From: Pseudorasbora parva
Lineage: Eukaryota; Chordata; Actinopteri; Cypriniformes; Gobionidae
Direction of reading: 5' to 3'
Assembly: GCF_024679245.1 (NCBI RefSeq)
Contig: NC_090174.1
Location: 18,912,933 to 18,976,932, forward strand
Length of the DNA: 64,000 bases
Each line of letters opens with the position of its first letter. Positions within the stretch are counted from its first letter, which is position 1. Shown piece by piece: positions 1-10,419 of the stretch. The notes below the pieces were generated by a model. It ran no database searches. It had not been told where the DNA came from and saw only the letters and a list, made by a program, of their open reading frames with translations. Position numbers and translations under genes: made by a program.

Positions 1-600
1 GGACGTGAGGGTTTACAGACCTCACCTCCACCATCTTCACTCCATGGATCTCCAATGGCATGAGGGAACCCATGACGACCTTCATCTGGCGGGAAGTTGC
101 AGGAGGCTGCCGGTGATCTGATCAGCTGGACTCCACCTGTGCCTGCCCCCAAGTGCAGGTATGTCTTCGGGGTTTGCTCCCCTAGCAACTATATCCTCCC
201 GAGTTAACCCACATGGCTGTGGGGTTGCCCTCTTCCACCTTCTCAGCCGTTGTGATGGTTCTCACACCATCGCCTTCCGCCTGCTCCACCGTTGGGGTCT
301 TCACTATTTACCCATAGCTGGGACAGTGGATGACTGGCATCAGGGCATTTCCACTCACTGATGGGTCAACATGCCACATCTCTGGGGCCCACTGCTGCTC
401 CAAGATCCCGTGCAACTTAGCCTGGAACCGCAAGCGACCAGTTACCATGTGTGCCACGAGGAGGCGTGCATGAGATCTTGGCAGTGGAAAGGCTATGTAC
501 CGGCTGAGGAGGCTTACACACTCGGCTCCTCTTTTTGCCCCTGAAGAACAAAGGGCTATCCAGTGGCAACCGCTGAAAGCAGAAAGTAGCAAGCAAAAGC
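1..600. other. unassigned moderately GC-rich stretch
   Basis: Richer in G+C than its surroundings and open over short distances on both strands, which suggests an old retroelement body. I recognise no protein motif. The phrase GCGACCAGTTACCA occurs near 430 and again near 684, so part of the sequence is internally repeated. The missing C-terminal exons of specc1 were looked for here on the minus strand and not seen. Confidence 0.3.
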
Positions 601-716
601 ATGCATGCTGCTAAACTACAAGCACTACTACTCCATCACTGTTGCACTGACGCATCACATGCCCTGTGCGACCAGTTACGACCAGCGACCAGTTACCATC
701 ACACGCCCTGTGTTCT

Positions 717-740
717 CTTACACACACACATGCGCACGCA

Positions 741-771
<31 letters not shown>

Positions 772-785
772 GCACACACACACAA
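717..785. repeat. CA / CGCA microsatellite
   Basis: Alternating ACAC and GCAC units (CACACA, then CGCACGCA repeated, then CACACA). Open frames on both strands here are products of the repeat, not genes. Confidence 0.9.
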
Positions 786-959
786 TTATCCCTGGATAAC
801 TTTCTATTCACTCATGTTGTTTACATTATATGCACTTACGTACCAATTGTCAACAGGAACAAACACATTTGCAGAACTTTTTGCTGCTCTGGAATCTACT
901 TTTCTCTTAATGCTGGGTTATTTGGGAATCTGAACATGGTTATCTTTCCCTCACAACCA

Positions 960-1275
960 GAAACACACTTCTTTAGTCACATTGTTGATTTCGTGGTCTA
1001 AAAACGAAATGATAGAACTGCCGACGGCTTCTGTAACCCGAACTAAGCTCGTTAATGGACGCGCACTCGCTCGGTTTGACGTGCCTATACAAACAATTGC
1101 GCCCTTTATGAAGTCATACAGGGCAATGCTTGGAAAAAACTTCTTCCTGGAGGACTGTAAAAATCCTGGAGGAGTGTATTTGACACAGAAATACAATATC
1201 ACATTTTGGCCATGTTTAGCATGAGAAAAACTCGTTAACAAGGTAAATAAGTCAGAATGCATGAAATGGCATTAT
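960..1275 (+). mobile_element. decayed 3' part of the interspersed element also present at 43517-44878
   Basis: Shares a series of phrases in the same order with 44320-44870: CACACTTCTTT, GACACAGAAATAC after a GGAGT(G/A)T, a TTTGGCCATGTTTAGCATG-like stretch, and ATGCATGAAATGGCATT. The copy is diverged and lacks the other end of the element. The family looks like a non-autonomous DNA transposon common in cyprinids; superfamily not determined. Confidence 0.55.
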
Positions 1276-3109
1276 GAGTCTGTGATTACATGAATAAACT
1301 GAAAAGACAAAATCCACAAGAACATGTGGATCAAACAGCTGTTGCCTTTTACATACAAAAATCTCACTGGAATGGATTATTTCAATTAATGGCAAAATAA
1401 ATGTTTGAAAATGTAAACTGATATAACCTACTGACACACTATTGCAATATATGAATAACTGGCTTTTGCACAGTACTGTATGTATGCAGAGTAATAATAA
1501 TACAAAATAATAAAATTAAAAAAAAAATTTTTTTTTGCTTTTCTATGGACTCAAAGCGCTTTTTTTGGATGATGATCACTTGGATGATGCAACGGGCAGC
1601 CATATTGCGCCATAATGCCACCACGCACCAGCTTATTGGTAGAGAGGAGATGATGAAGCTAATCAGTATATGGGGATGATTAGTAATATATGGGAATGAT
1701 GTACAGAGGCCAATAGGCAAATTTAGTTGATTCCAATTCCAATTGTTGGCTATTGGCGTGTAAATATAACATAGTTCAAGTAAACAACATGAAGGCATTA
1801 ATTTATCAATGGAGCATTGGAGCACCAAAAGTATGGTGTGTGGTTAAGTTTAGATTAAAGGATATAGAAAATGGTCCATATGATCATGCAGAATAAGGTA
1901 TTTATATATGTTTATAAGTAATAAGAGGCAATATGCTAGTAATATGCAAGCTAATGAGCAACTAGTTAGACTAGTGAGAATTAGTCCCCAAACTAAAGCG
2001 CTACCATTTTTTTCTCCTGTACATGATGTTTGGTGCTATTTGAAGCATAATTGAACTAGACTTTTTTAGGCAAGTATCTTTTTTTAGGCATAACTGAAAT
2101 GTTAACATGCCACAAACTGTCAATAGAGCTTGAGTTGTACTGAATCTGGAACCCAGCAACATAAAACATGAAAACTCCATCAGGCATATCCATTCATCCA
2201 TTCACAATCAAAGACCACTGTACACTTTCAAGCGCATAGATTAATCCTCCTCAATGAACACTAGACTCAACAGGATGCTAAAAATACAATAAAAAGAACA
2301 AAACAACGTTTAGAGGTGAAGCTAGTCAACAATTCTGCATTTATAAACAGTTAATTGGGTGGATGATTCATTGGTGTTGCAGACAAACATCTGCGTGTGA
2401 GTCTGTGTGCTCATTAAGTTTCCATCATTCACACTAACTGTGTCCAACACTACATTATTAAGAGTCGTCCATGATCAATTCCTTTCTCAGTGGTTGACAT
2501 TTTAACGCGGCCTACGTGCAGCACTGACTTCACACGTACCGACAAGTCCTTAGGGTCAAGAAGTGTCAGAACAAAACCTCTAGAGGCACATAACATTATG
2601 GGGGTTCGAAAGACATGCATTTATGAGAGAGAGCGGTTCTCTGGTTATTTAAATTAGGATTAGTAGCACCGTAACCTTGGTGACAGCATAGGCCATGAGC
2701 ATACAGATGTCTGTATGCTCATTTGTAATTCTTTCCTGTGGGATTTCATGTTGCAGTGTATTTCTGTTCTGCAGGAACATCAAGTGTGATATTTGAGAAA
2801 ATTTGATATTTTGACAAGTTGACAACATATTAGTTTGTGGTACAGCTCTGCTTTTGAATCTATATTTGATATATTTTCCTTGTTGTCTATACTGATAAAT
2901 ATAACTTACTTATCACCATATATTGTTTAATATTGCCTATCAAGTTACACAATTTGACACCACTAGCTTTTAAAATAAATCACTACCACATGTTAGCTTT
3001 CGCTAGCCTGGTAGCTGTCCATCTCCTGGGTCTCCTGTTTTCTGAGTTCATTAGACAACTGCGGTGAGTTGGATTATTAAATAGACTCCAGTAAAAAACT
3101 CTGGTCATT
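1276..3109. other. AT-rich non-coding stretch
   Basis: No recognisable gene, RNA or transposon end was seen. There are short A and T runs (1520-1540), AT-rich tracts and no open frame with protein-like composition. Probably intronic or downstream sequence of the minus-strand gene. Confidence 0.5.
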
Positions 3110-3830
3110 TTTGGGTCCATCAAAAAATACAGTAAGCCATGTCTTCTTCTCCTGCCATTGTCAATGTTTACCATATCTATCTCCGTTGGCGAACAGGGCT
3201 TCACATGTGATAAATGTAAGGAAATATTCAGGCTGACGGAAAAAGATTTCAGAATTAGAGACACGCAGAATTAGGACACGTTGAAAGTGCCCTAGTTATT
3301 GGCGATTCTATTACACGGAACGTGGAAATAGAGACACCAGTCACCATAGTCACATGTTTATCGGGAGCCAGAGTGTATGACATCAAAGCAAAATTAAAAG
3401 TGCTGGCTAAAGCTAATCATAAATTCTCTAAGATTAGTATTCACCTCAGCAAAAATTATGTTTGACTTCGCCAGTCGGAGATGACCAAAGTTAACATTAA
3501 AGAGATCTGTAAACTCGCAAGTACAATGTCAAAGGCAGTTTTTAAAAGGCTGTTAAAAAGAGTGATGAGACAGTTAGCAGATTATCATCATTGGCTGGTA
3601 GTCTAAGTGGTGTCCGCAAAATAACATAGGGTTCATAGACAACTGGAACAAAGTTTTTGGGGCAGACCTGACCTGTTGAAGATAGACAGCATTCATTCCT
3701 TTTGGGCTGGTGCTGCTCTTCTCTCTAGTAATTTGGCACATAGTCTTATATACTGTATAGCTAAACCTTGACTTACTGAGGCCCAAGTCAGGAAGCAAAA
3801 AGACTGGTTTAACCAACCATCTGCTAGCTG
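3110..3830 (+). mobile_element. decayed L2-type LINE ORF1 with SGNH-esterase domain
   Basis: In broken plus-strand frames the sequence reads a zinc-binding start (GFTCDKCKE near 3200), then [11 protein letters not shown] at about 3294-3326 and [12 protein letters not shown] at about 3366-3400, then LRQSEMTKVNIKEIC at about 3467-3512 and FIDNWNKVFG at about 3630-3660. This is the layout of the ORF1 protein of fish L2/CR1-type LINEs, whose SGNH-hydrolase (esterase) domain starts with a G-D-S block. The GDS is kept, but stop codons interrupt the frame (for example after the expected N-D block near 3460), so it is a dead copy. The 3' part turns into an inverted reverse-transcriptase piece just beyond 4030. 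ORF1 of these LINEs is thought to act in the RNA-protein particle. Confidence 0.7.
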
Positions 3831-4029
3831 TCTCACGTCACCGGAGTCAGCTAAATCACAGCACATAGAGACTTTTTCACCTAGATATTATCACATAAAG
3901 CCTGTGTCTGTTCCCTGAATTAGTAAATACAAAAAAACATCAAAACCATTCAATAGTAAAAATTGAATTGATGTCCAACAAATAAACAGCATATATAATA
4001 CAGATGAACAAATGATAAAGCTCGGGTTG

Positions 4030-4205
4030 CTGAATATTGAAAAGCAACAGTCCTAACACTGAGCCTTGCGGTACTCTATACTGAACTTGTGATCGGTGTG
4101 ACATCTCTTCATTTACTGCTACAAACTGATAAACGGTCAGATAAGTACAATTTAAAACTTGTGCATTCAGATGGCGATTTATTCACGATAGAGGAGCGAG
4201 TTTTG
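4030..4205 (-). mobile_element. inverted fragment of an L2-type LINE reverse transcriptase
   Basis: Read on the minus strand, this gives YLSDRLSVCSSK followed by YRVPQGSVLGLLLFNI. These are the thumb-side loop and the conserved V-P-Q-G-S-x-L-G block of LINE reverse transcriptases. The frame is broken by a stop. It abuts the plus-strand phrase LGLLNI (start of the ORF2 endonuclease in L2 elements) near 4020-4035, so the two pieces face opposite ways. Confidence 0.65.
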
Positions 4206-4924
4206 TGATCACTTGGTCAGTCGAATGATGGTCTGTTGTAAAAATGCTGCAATAATACAATAATATTTAATGCAATAAAATAGGAAATTATTAATTATTT
4301 AAAACTCCTGTTTAAAAAAAAATAAAGATGTCGTTTTAAATGGAAAATGGAAATGAGCAGAAATAAGTTAATACAATGCTGTAAATTTAACCTATGTAAC
4401 ATTAAGTACTGCCGTAATAACGCCTCATTTCAAAATTTTACTTGTTTTTTTTTCTTCTCTCTTTTGAGAGATTATGAAATATTATTCTTGTAAATACTTT
4501 CCAGCATTTTAGTAATGCTAGATCTTTAAAATGCATCCAAATTACAGGGAAATGCAACAATACCGTGCTCTACAGTGGTAAAAAAGGATATTAACAGTGA
4601 ATATTGATCTTGATATCAATCATATTGAATATTGATATCAATCTTTTCTTGAAAACTTAGAGATGTTGATTTCGGATGGCAAATAAATTACAACACGACT
4701 TTGGTGTTTGTCAAAAAACAGTAGGTAATTCGGCCAGGGATTTTTAAGCGGGTGGTGGGAGTCTTTCTAGACTGACATTCTGGATTCAGACGGCAATAAA
4801 ATCAGTGACTAGCCTGTCAATGATGAAAATAGCTTACAACCACGAGAAACAATTACTGTCCGAATAGGGCTTTTGTTAATAATTGTGACGCTTATCAGGA
4901 TCAACTAAATGCAGGATTTTCAAT
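4206..4924. other. AT-rich non-coding stretch
   Basis: Nothing recognised as a gene. A short repeated phrase, TTGATATCAATC, occurs twice between 4605 and 4645 around ATATTGA spacers and forms small palindromes. Confidence 0.45.
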
Positions 4925-5580
4925 TTTTTTTGCTGCAGTCCCGGTTGGTATCTGGATATCTCCAACTTTCTTGCATCATTATGGCTCTTGTGGCATTTAG
5001 AGGATGTACATGTGCTGAGTCCCAGACCCCCCTGCTTTCCTCAAACCAGGGGTTCACAGCTGGTACTTTCGAGGTACCAGCAGTTGGTAGTGGCTCTCCG
5101 GACCAGGGAACAGGGGTGGCTGGAAACCAAGCACATACTGGAAGGGTGTTAAGCCAGTGGTAGGGTGACAGAGAGAGTTCTATGCATACTTGGCCCAGGG
5201 CAGAAATCGGTTCTGTGATTATGCTGTGATTATGGATGTAGCATAGGACCCTTTGCTTCATCTGTCCTAGGCTGACCAATGAGATGAACTGCAACAACAC
5301 CAGATGGCAGACTTTGGAGAACTAATCTACCACAACCATGATGCAGTTGAAAAAGTCTAATGCTTGAAGATCTGTGATGAAATCTACAACCAGGTGTGAC
5401 CAAGGATGTCGAGGAACAGGCAGAGGAAGGAGCTTGTCTGTTGGAAGATGACGGGGAGATTTGCAAGTTGCAGTAAGTGTGCCCCTTTGAACATCCAGAC
5501 AGAGCAGGTTCTTGACTGCTAATAGCTCCTAGTTGCCGATATCGCAGTGGTTTCTTAGAGAGGAAGGCGCATGGATAAAG
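4925..5580 (-). mobile_element. Ty3/gypsy LTR-retrotransposon pol remnant (RNase H end and integrase)
   Basis: On the minus strand, the region near 5500-5560 reads CDIGN-ELLAVK, the RNase H phrase of fish gypsy elements. From about 5470 downward it reads [18 protein letters not shown] and [13 protein letters not shown], which is the integrase core with its first catalytic aspartate (V-D-F), then MVVVD-FSK with a stop. Near 5060-5170 it reads a PWSGEP...[23 protein letters not shown] stretch, the linker before the chromodomain region. The pieces sit in different frames, contain stops and have a large deletion in the integrase, so the copy is dead. No LTRs were identified beside it. Integrase would normally insert the element's DNA copy into the genome. 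Confidence 0.8.
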
Positions 5581-7281
5581 CTTAGGTTTTCACCCAAGCA
5601 GCTGTGATAGGATAGATCCAGGAATATGCTTTTTTGAAGATTCTGGGTAAAGTGACGTCATTTTGCACAGAGCCCTCTCATGACTGTTGAAGGACACTGC
5701 CGTTTTAGCATAGACATGCCCTGAGGGAACTGTACACAGTCCATCACTGTTTCGAAAGCAGAGCAGAATTAGGTTTGTTTATGTCTGTGCAAATCATTTC
5801 TCTCCAGATAATTTTTTGAACGAGGGGTAACACAAGGCAGAATTTGCTAAAAGTTGTTACTCAAGGATGGATCAGCATCAACACTGGTCACGGCAGTTAT
5901 GAAAGGAAGAGCGCACACTTTATTACAGTTCATTAGAGTTGTTTTACATATATAAAGTTTACCATTTAACCCCCTGAAAAGTCTGTATATATTTGTATAT
6001 ATTTGTTTACTGTTTACTAGTTGTAACTAGTGTTTTTGTTCAATTCCGCTGTGTATTCTGATGATAATGCAAGGGAGAGAGTGTTTATTGACAAGACTTT
6101 AATGTGCACTTCTTGTACTGTGTTTTTACTGTTTTATTCAGCTCTTACATTGATTTTGTGGAGTAAAACGAATGCTTCATCTTTTGTGTGAAGTACATTA
6201 AACTCCATAAAACTGTCTCCATGCAACATTTATTATCTGGCTCTGTAGGGATTATTGTCCGACTCCAGTTCAAACTGAACACCGCTACTGTCAGTTTCTG
6301 TTCTGATATTTTCATTCTGTACGATGAGATTGTCCTGACACTGGAGCACAAGCTTTTGAAGCTCTGCCCTCTTCTTGAAAGGGAGGAACCAGCTAATTTA
6401 CATTTAAATGATACATACAAAAAATGTGCATTTTTGCTTGCAAAATTGTAAAATGCTGCATGAAAATGATCTGTGGTGTATTTTGAACTAAAACTTTACA
6501 TACACACTCTGGGGACATCAGCAACTTATTTTGCATCTTGTAAAAAATTGTACCCTATAACAAAATTTAAAATTCTTTTTCTGATAATATTTTACTAAAC
6601 AAATCCTTAAGTGAGTTTCAGTAGCTCATACAATACTGCAGCATAATTAGACAAATAACTGCTGGAAATGTCTATTTGCTAAGCCAACTTGATTATGTTG
6701 GTTTCTCTGCCCAATATTTGTAAAAGTAATTCTCAAATTGGTACTCAGTATCGACAAGTGCTAAAAATAAAGCTATTTGTATCAGAATGGTTCTGGAAGA
6801 AGTGGTATTGGTGCATCCCCTACAATATAGTATAATAATTTAATATATATAATACATTATATTTTTAAAATCACATATTATCTCTCATTTCATCTGAAAG
6901 CTGGGGACAGATGAGAACAAAGTAACTAGTTTCCTGATACCTCAGTTGCACTGTGCAGAAGATGAGGGTTGTACATATTTGTATGTGTGTGATAATCAAT
7001 ACTCAAAGTGGTGCGGCATTGATAATGCCTCTTCTAACAAGGCTTATACCTATGAAAATGAGAGCAGAACTAAATTAATTTAGTTTTCTCAACCTTCACA
7101 TACAATATTTGAGGGTCTTGCAGCTGTGCTCTTCATTACATTAACACAATCATCCTAGCTGCTAACAACCAACGCTGTGATTTGACTGAGGGCAATACAT
7201 TATTACATTATTTTGCAGGAAAGGTTGTGGAGGAGGCTATGAGTGATAGTGATATGAATAGTTGGGGTGGGGGGGGGATAT

Positions 7282-7283
<2 letters not shown>
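5581..7283. other. AT-rich stretch without recognised features
   Basis: The first 150 bases may still be gypsy-derived (a SYHSCLGENL-like phrase on the minus strand near 5590-5620). Beyond that no gene, RNA or transposon end is recognised. Short open frames at 6145-6451 on both strands overlap each other and have no protein-like features. Confidence 0.45.
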
Positions 7284-7334
<51 letters not shown>

Positions 7335-7340
7335 TGTGTG
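7284..7340. repeat. (GT)n microsatellite
   Basis: About 28 GT units, with one GGG interruption near the right end. Confidence 0.95.
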
Positions 7341-7649
7341 AGATCAGAGATCATAGGTGACAATGCTGTCCATCTTAGCTTGTTAGTGGGTAATTAGTTG
7401 CTCTCTCGCTCTCACAGCTGATGTCTCTTATGACATAGTGGACCAGTAGCCCTCCTTGACCTTTTCCTCAGCTCATATTAAGCTCAATTTAGAGCATGTG
7501 TTCTTGTGCTAACCTTTTCCTGGGTCTGCAATAAAAGAAGAGGCCTGTGGCCATTGCTGTTCCCATCAATGCAATCTCCTACACTCTTCTCTACACTGGA
7601 CAATAGGCCCGGCAACAGGATTGCAGTTCCCCTTCAGTCGGTCACGTTC

Positions 7650-7832
7650 GACGTACGTCGGACTAGACCGACGAATTGGGATCCCTTCTGGGAGCCCCTA
7701 TCACCTTCGAGATATAGAAAACGGGCCAATAAACATTGGCGTGCGTGCTTTGCATATCTCACCCCGCCCTGCTGCGTGGGTATAAAGTGGAAGCGATTGC
7801 CATGCACTGTTGTCATTCACTTCGGAGCCGAA
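7650..7832 (+). repeat. left inverted terminal repeat of the DIRS-like element
   Basis: Runs from GACGTACGTCGGACTAGACC to GGAGCCGAAC. It contains a TATAAAG box-like motif at about 7790, then GGAAGCGAT, all mirrored in the right repeat. The TATA-like motif could be the element's promoter, since DIRS transcripts start in the left repeat. Confidence 0.8.
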
Positions 7833-8330
7833 CGGCATTGATGAAGCATCTGACTGCCTCCTATCTGCAAGAGAGAGAGAGAAAGTGTGTGCCGGGGGAA
7901 ATTGCTCTTGTGTTGGCCAGACGGCACAGGACAGCGCGACCGCGATCTCACTGCTGCTGAGAGAGCTGCTGTTTTCACAGCAAACTGAGAAACTGAGCAA
8001 ATTACACTACACACACACACACACCACACACATTTGGTTCGGTGGGTGTGTTCCTTTTCTGGTGAGAGCAGAAACAGGCTGCAAACAAACCCTTTTATTC
8101 TGCCACGGTCGATCCCTGGGTGCTTCAGCACTAAAAGAGCAAATTTGTAGTGTGGCTTCCGCAGCGACCTCCAAGGGCATGCTTTCCCAGCGTTATCCAA
8201 TAGTCCACTGTTTGGGTCTTGTGGGATGGCAGTGTGACTCTGCCTGCAGGAAATTCCCCGCCCGCTGAGACGGGGTCCAAAGGACTCCGGCAGGGTGCTG
8301 GAAGTGGTAGTAACTGTGGCGTTTTCCATA

Positions 8331-8436
8331 GGGATCCCAATTCGTCGGTCTAGTCCGACGTACGTCGAACGTGACCAACTGAAAGGGAACGTCTTGGTAA
8401 CTCTCGTTCCATGAAGGAGGGAACGGAGATGTACGT
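8331..8436 (-). repeat. internal complementary region of the DIRS-like element
   Basis: 8331-8390 is the reverse complement of 7626-7685 with about two mismatches in 60 bases. 8388-8436 is the reverse complement of the right edge (8650-8703) with a roughly 10-base deletion. The two complements lie back to back, as expected if this segment templates joining of the element's two ends. Confidence 0.8.
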
Positions 8437-8481
8437 CCCGTCGCCACATTTGCTGTACCATCACTGCAGTTCGAGCCACGG

Positions 8482-8655
8482 GTTCGGCTCCTCAGTGAAA
8501 AACAACAGATCGCTTCCTCTTTATACTCGCGCAGCGGGCGGGGTGCGATATGCAAAGCACGCAAGCCAATGTTCATTGGCCCTTTTTCTATATCTCGAAG
8601 CTGATAGGAGCTCCCAGAAGTGATCCCAATACGTCGGTCTAGTCCGACGTACGTC
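8482..8655 (-). repeat. right inverted terminal repeat of the DIRS-like element
   Basis: Reverse complement of the left repeat with scattered mismatches (for example TATAAAG and GGAAGCGAT are both mirrored). It ends in the palindromic GACGTACGTC. Confidence 0.8.
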
Positions 8656-8703
8656 TCCGTTCCCTCCTTCAGGGAATGAGGGTTACCATACGTAACCGAG
8701 ACG

Positions 8704-10419
8704 TTTTGGATGGGCCAGACCAATTGTGGGTGGGCCTTATATTAAAAATTGTATCAAATCACAGTTTAACCTAATAAAAAGGACTTAAGTGACTTAAATA
8801 GGACTTAAGGACTTAAATATACTGTTATATTATCTGTGCTTACATAATAGAGATTTAAATAGCTTGATGCTCTTTAAATATTTTGTTGCATTGCAAAAAG
8901 TTTTGGTGCATAGGATGGACCTGTCCATGATTGCTCTTCATGGTTCTGACCAAAGAAAAGCACTTTGGAATCTCCATTATGCACCAGGCTGTCCTTTAGC
9001 GCATCTCTCTATAAGGCCTATAGACTGTAAAAGTGGTCAGGAATCGAATAGTTCCCCAACACAAAGTTTAGGTCTGCTTGTATAATATGGGGCAGAATAT
9101 TTGACAATTCTGTTTAATTGTTTTAAATTTTCAACAATACAGATCAACAACACTTCCAGACAGTTTCAATCAACTGTTGGCAATATACCTATTTGACAAT
9201 TTCATACAAAATAAATGTTTCCGATTTCATTAACAACAGACTGATCTTAGCTTAATTATACAGAGAAGATGCATCAAAATATAGTCTATAGGCTACTATG
9301 ATTTAATAACTAATACACTACTGCCAATTCACAGTCGTCCACAAAGATTAATGGCCCTTTAAAATCAAATTGGATACACAATATCAACAATGTTTGCTGC
9401 ATTGCAAAAAAAAAAACAAAAAAAAAAAAACTTTCAGAAGCCATTAACTTTTTAGCCATTAACCATTAGCTAAAAAATAACTACTGGGTTGGCTAAATTA
9501 CACTTTTTGCGATGGCGCTGTTAGGCTGAGGCGCTGGCGCTCCCCTTCATCTCCTGTTTGCAGCGATGACTCTGACCGTTCACTTAACACTTAAACACTT
9601 TAAAGGGTCATGAAAACCCCCTGCTGCAGCTGTATTTTTTCACACCTTCGATTTTAAAAGGCTTGTTAAAAGGGGAGTGGTTGACTGTGAAATGGTGGGA
9701 TGGTATTGTGTGGAAAGAGGGAATGATTTGGATAAATAGGGGAGTGTCATTAGGTGCATTAAGATTAGCGATACCAACAGCAGCAGTTACAGCAGTTCTG
9801 AGACATGTTCTTGGTTCACGTTGGCATTGTTTACCACAGTGAGATTAAATGAGGGATGAGTACAGCGAATGAGAGAGCTATGAGTGGCGTGCAGCAGAGA
9901 TCGCAAATCATTCAGCTCTTCAAACCAGCATAATTCAGTGAGAAATGAAAATACATGTTATTCTGCATGACGAAATATTTTGCAAACGTGATAAAACTAT
10001 ATTTGTCCAAATATGCACGCCGTTTGGCAAGATGCTGACATCTTCACATCTACAACGCGTCGACGTGATAAGAGAACGTGAACCACTCACAAACATGCGA
10101 TGCGACAGAGATGTGTAATTCTATATCGGGGGAAAAGTGAAGGGGTTTGAGGCTTCATAGTCTCGACTATCTTCATCTGAAGCACAGAGCAGCTAAATCT
10201 ATATTTGTCCAAATATTCACTCTTTTTCACTAAAAGCCCGAACACGTGGTTTAGTGCATGTCTGTGACCACAAATAAAATTGAGAGGACGTGGCTTTTGA
10301 TTCTTGTTGATATTTCATCAAAAATATTGTTCATTAGCCTACAGATTGGTTATTTTGCACTCCTGACATAAATTAGATAGTCAACGCTTGCAGGTTCGGC
10401 GTGTGATTCCTCAAGTTTT
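8704..10419. other. non-coding stretch with diffuse repeats
   Basis: Near 8780-8820 the phrase GGACTTAA recurs three to four times with spacers. An A-rich run lies at 9407-9430. From about 9603 (AAAGGGTCATGAAAACCCCC) the sequence resembles a non-autonomous DNA transposon end seen widely in cyprinids, but I could not pair it with a second end. The phrase TATATTTGTCCAAATAT occurs at about 9990 and again at 10200, a short internal duplication. No gene recognised. Confidence 0.4.

Larger units (their letters stand above)
7626..8703. mobile_element. short non-autonomous DIRS-like element with complete end architecture
   Basis: A pair of long inverted repeats (about 7650-7832 and 8482-8655) flanks a non-coding middle. 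Each end carries an extra unique edge: 7626-7649 on the left and 8656-8703 on the right. Just before the right repeat, 8331-8436 contains the reverse complement of the left end fused to the reverse complement of the right end. This internal complementary region is the hallmark of DIRS retroelements, which use it to circularise their DNA and integrate through a tyrosine recombinase. No gag, RT, RNase H or recombinase coding remains, so the copy would have to be mobilised by proteins from elsewhere. The family assignment is by architecture plus similarity of the end sequences to DIRS ends of cyprinids as I remember them. Confidence 0.8.

Noticed and set aside
7817..8723. Open frames of 150-220 codons across the 7.6-8.7 kb element
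   Set aside because: They run through inverted repeats and the complementary region of a DIRS-like element and resemble no gag, RT or recombinase.
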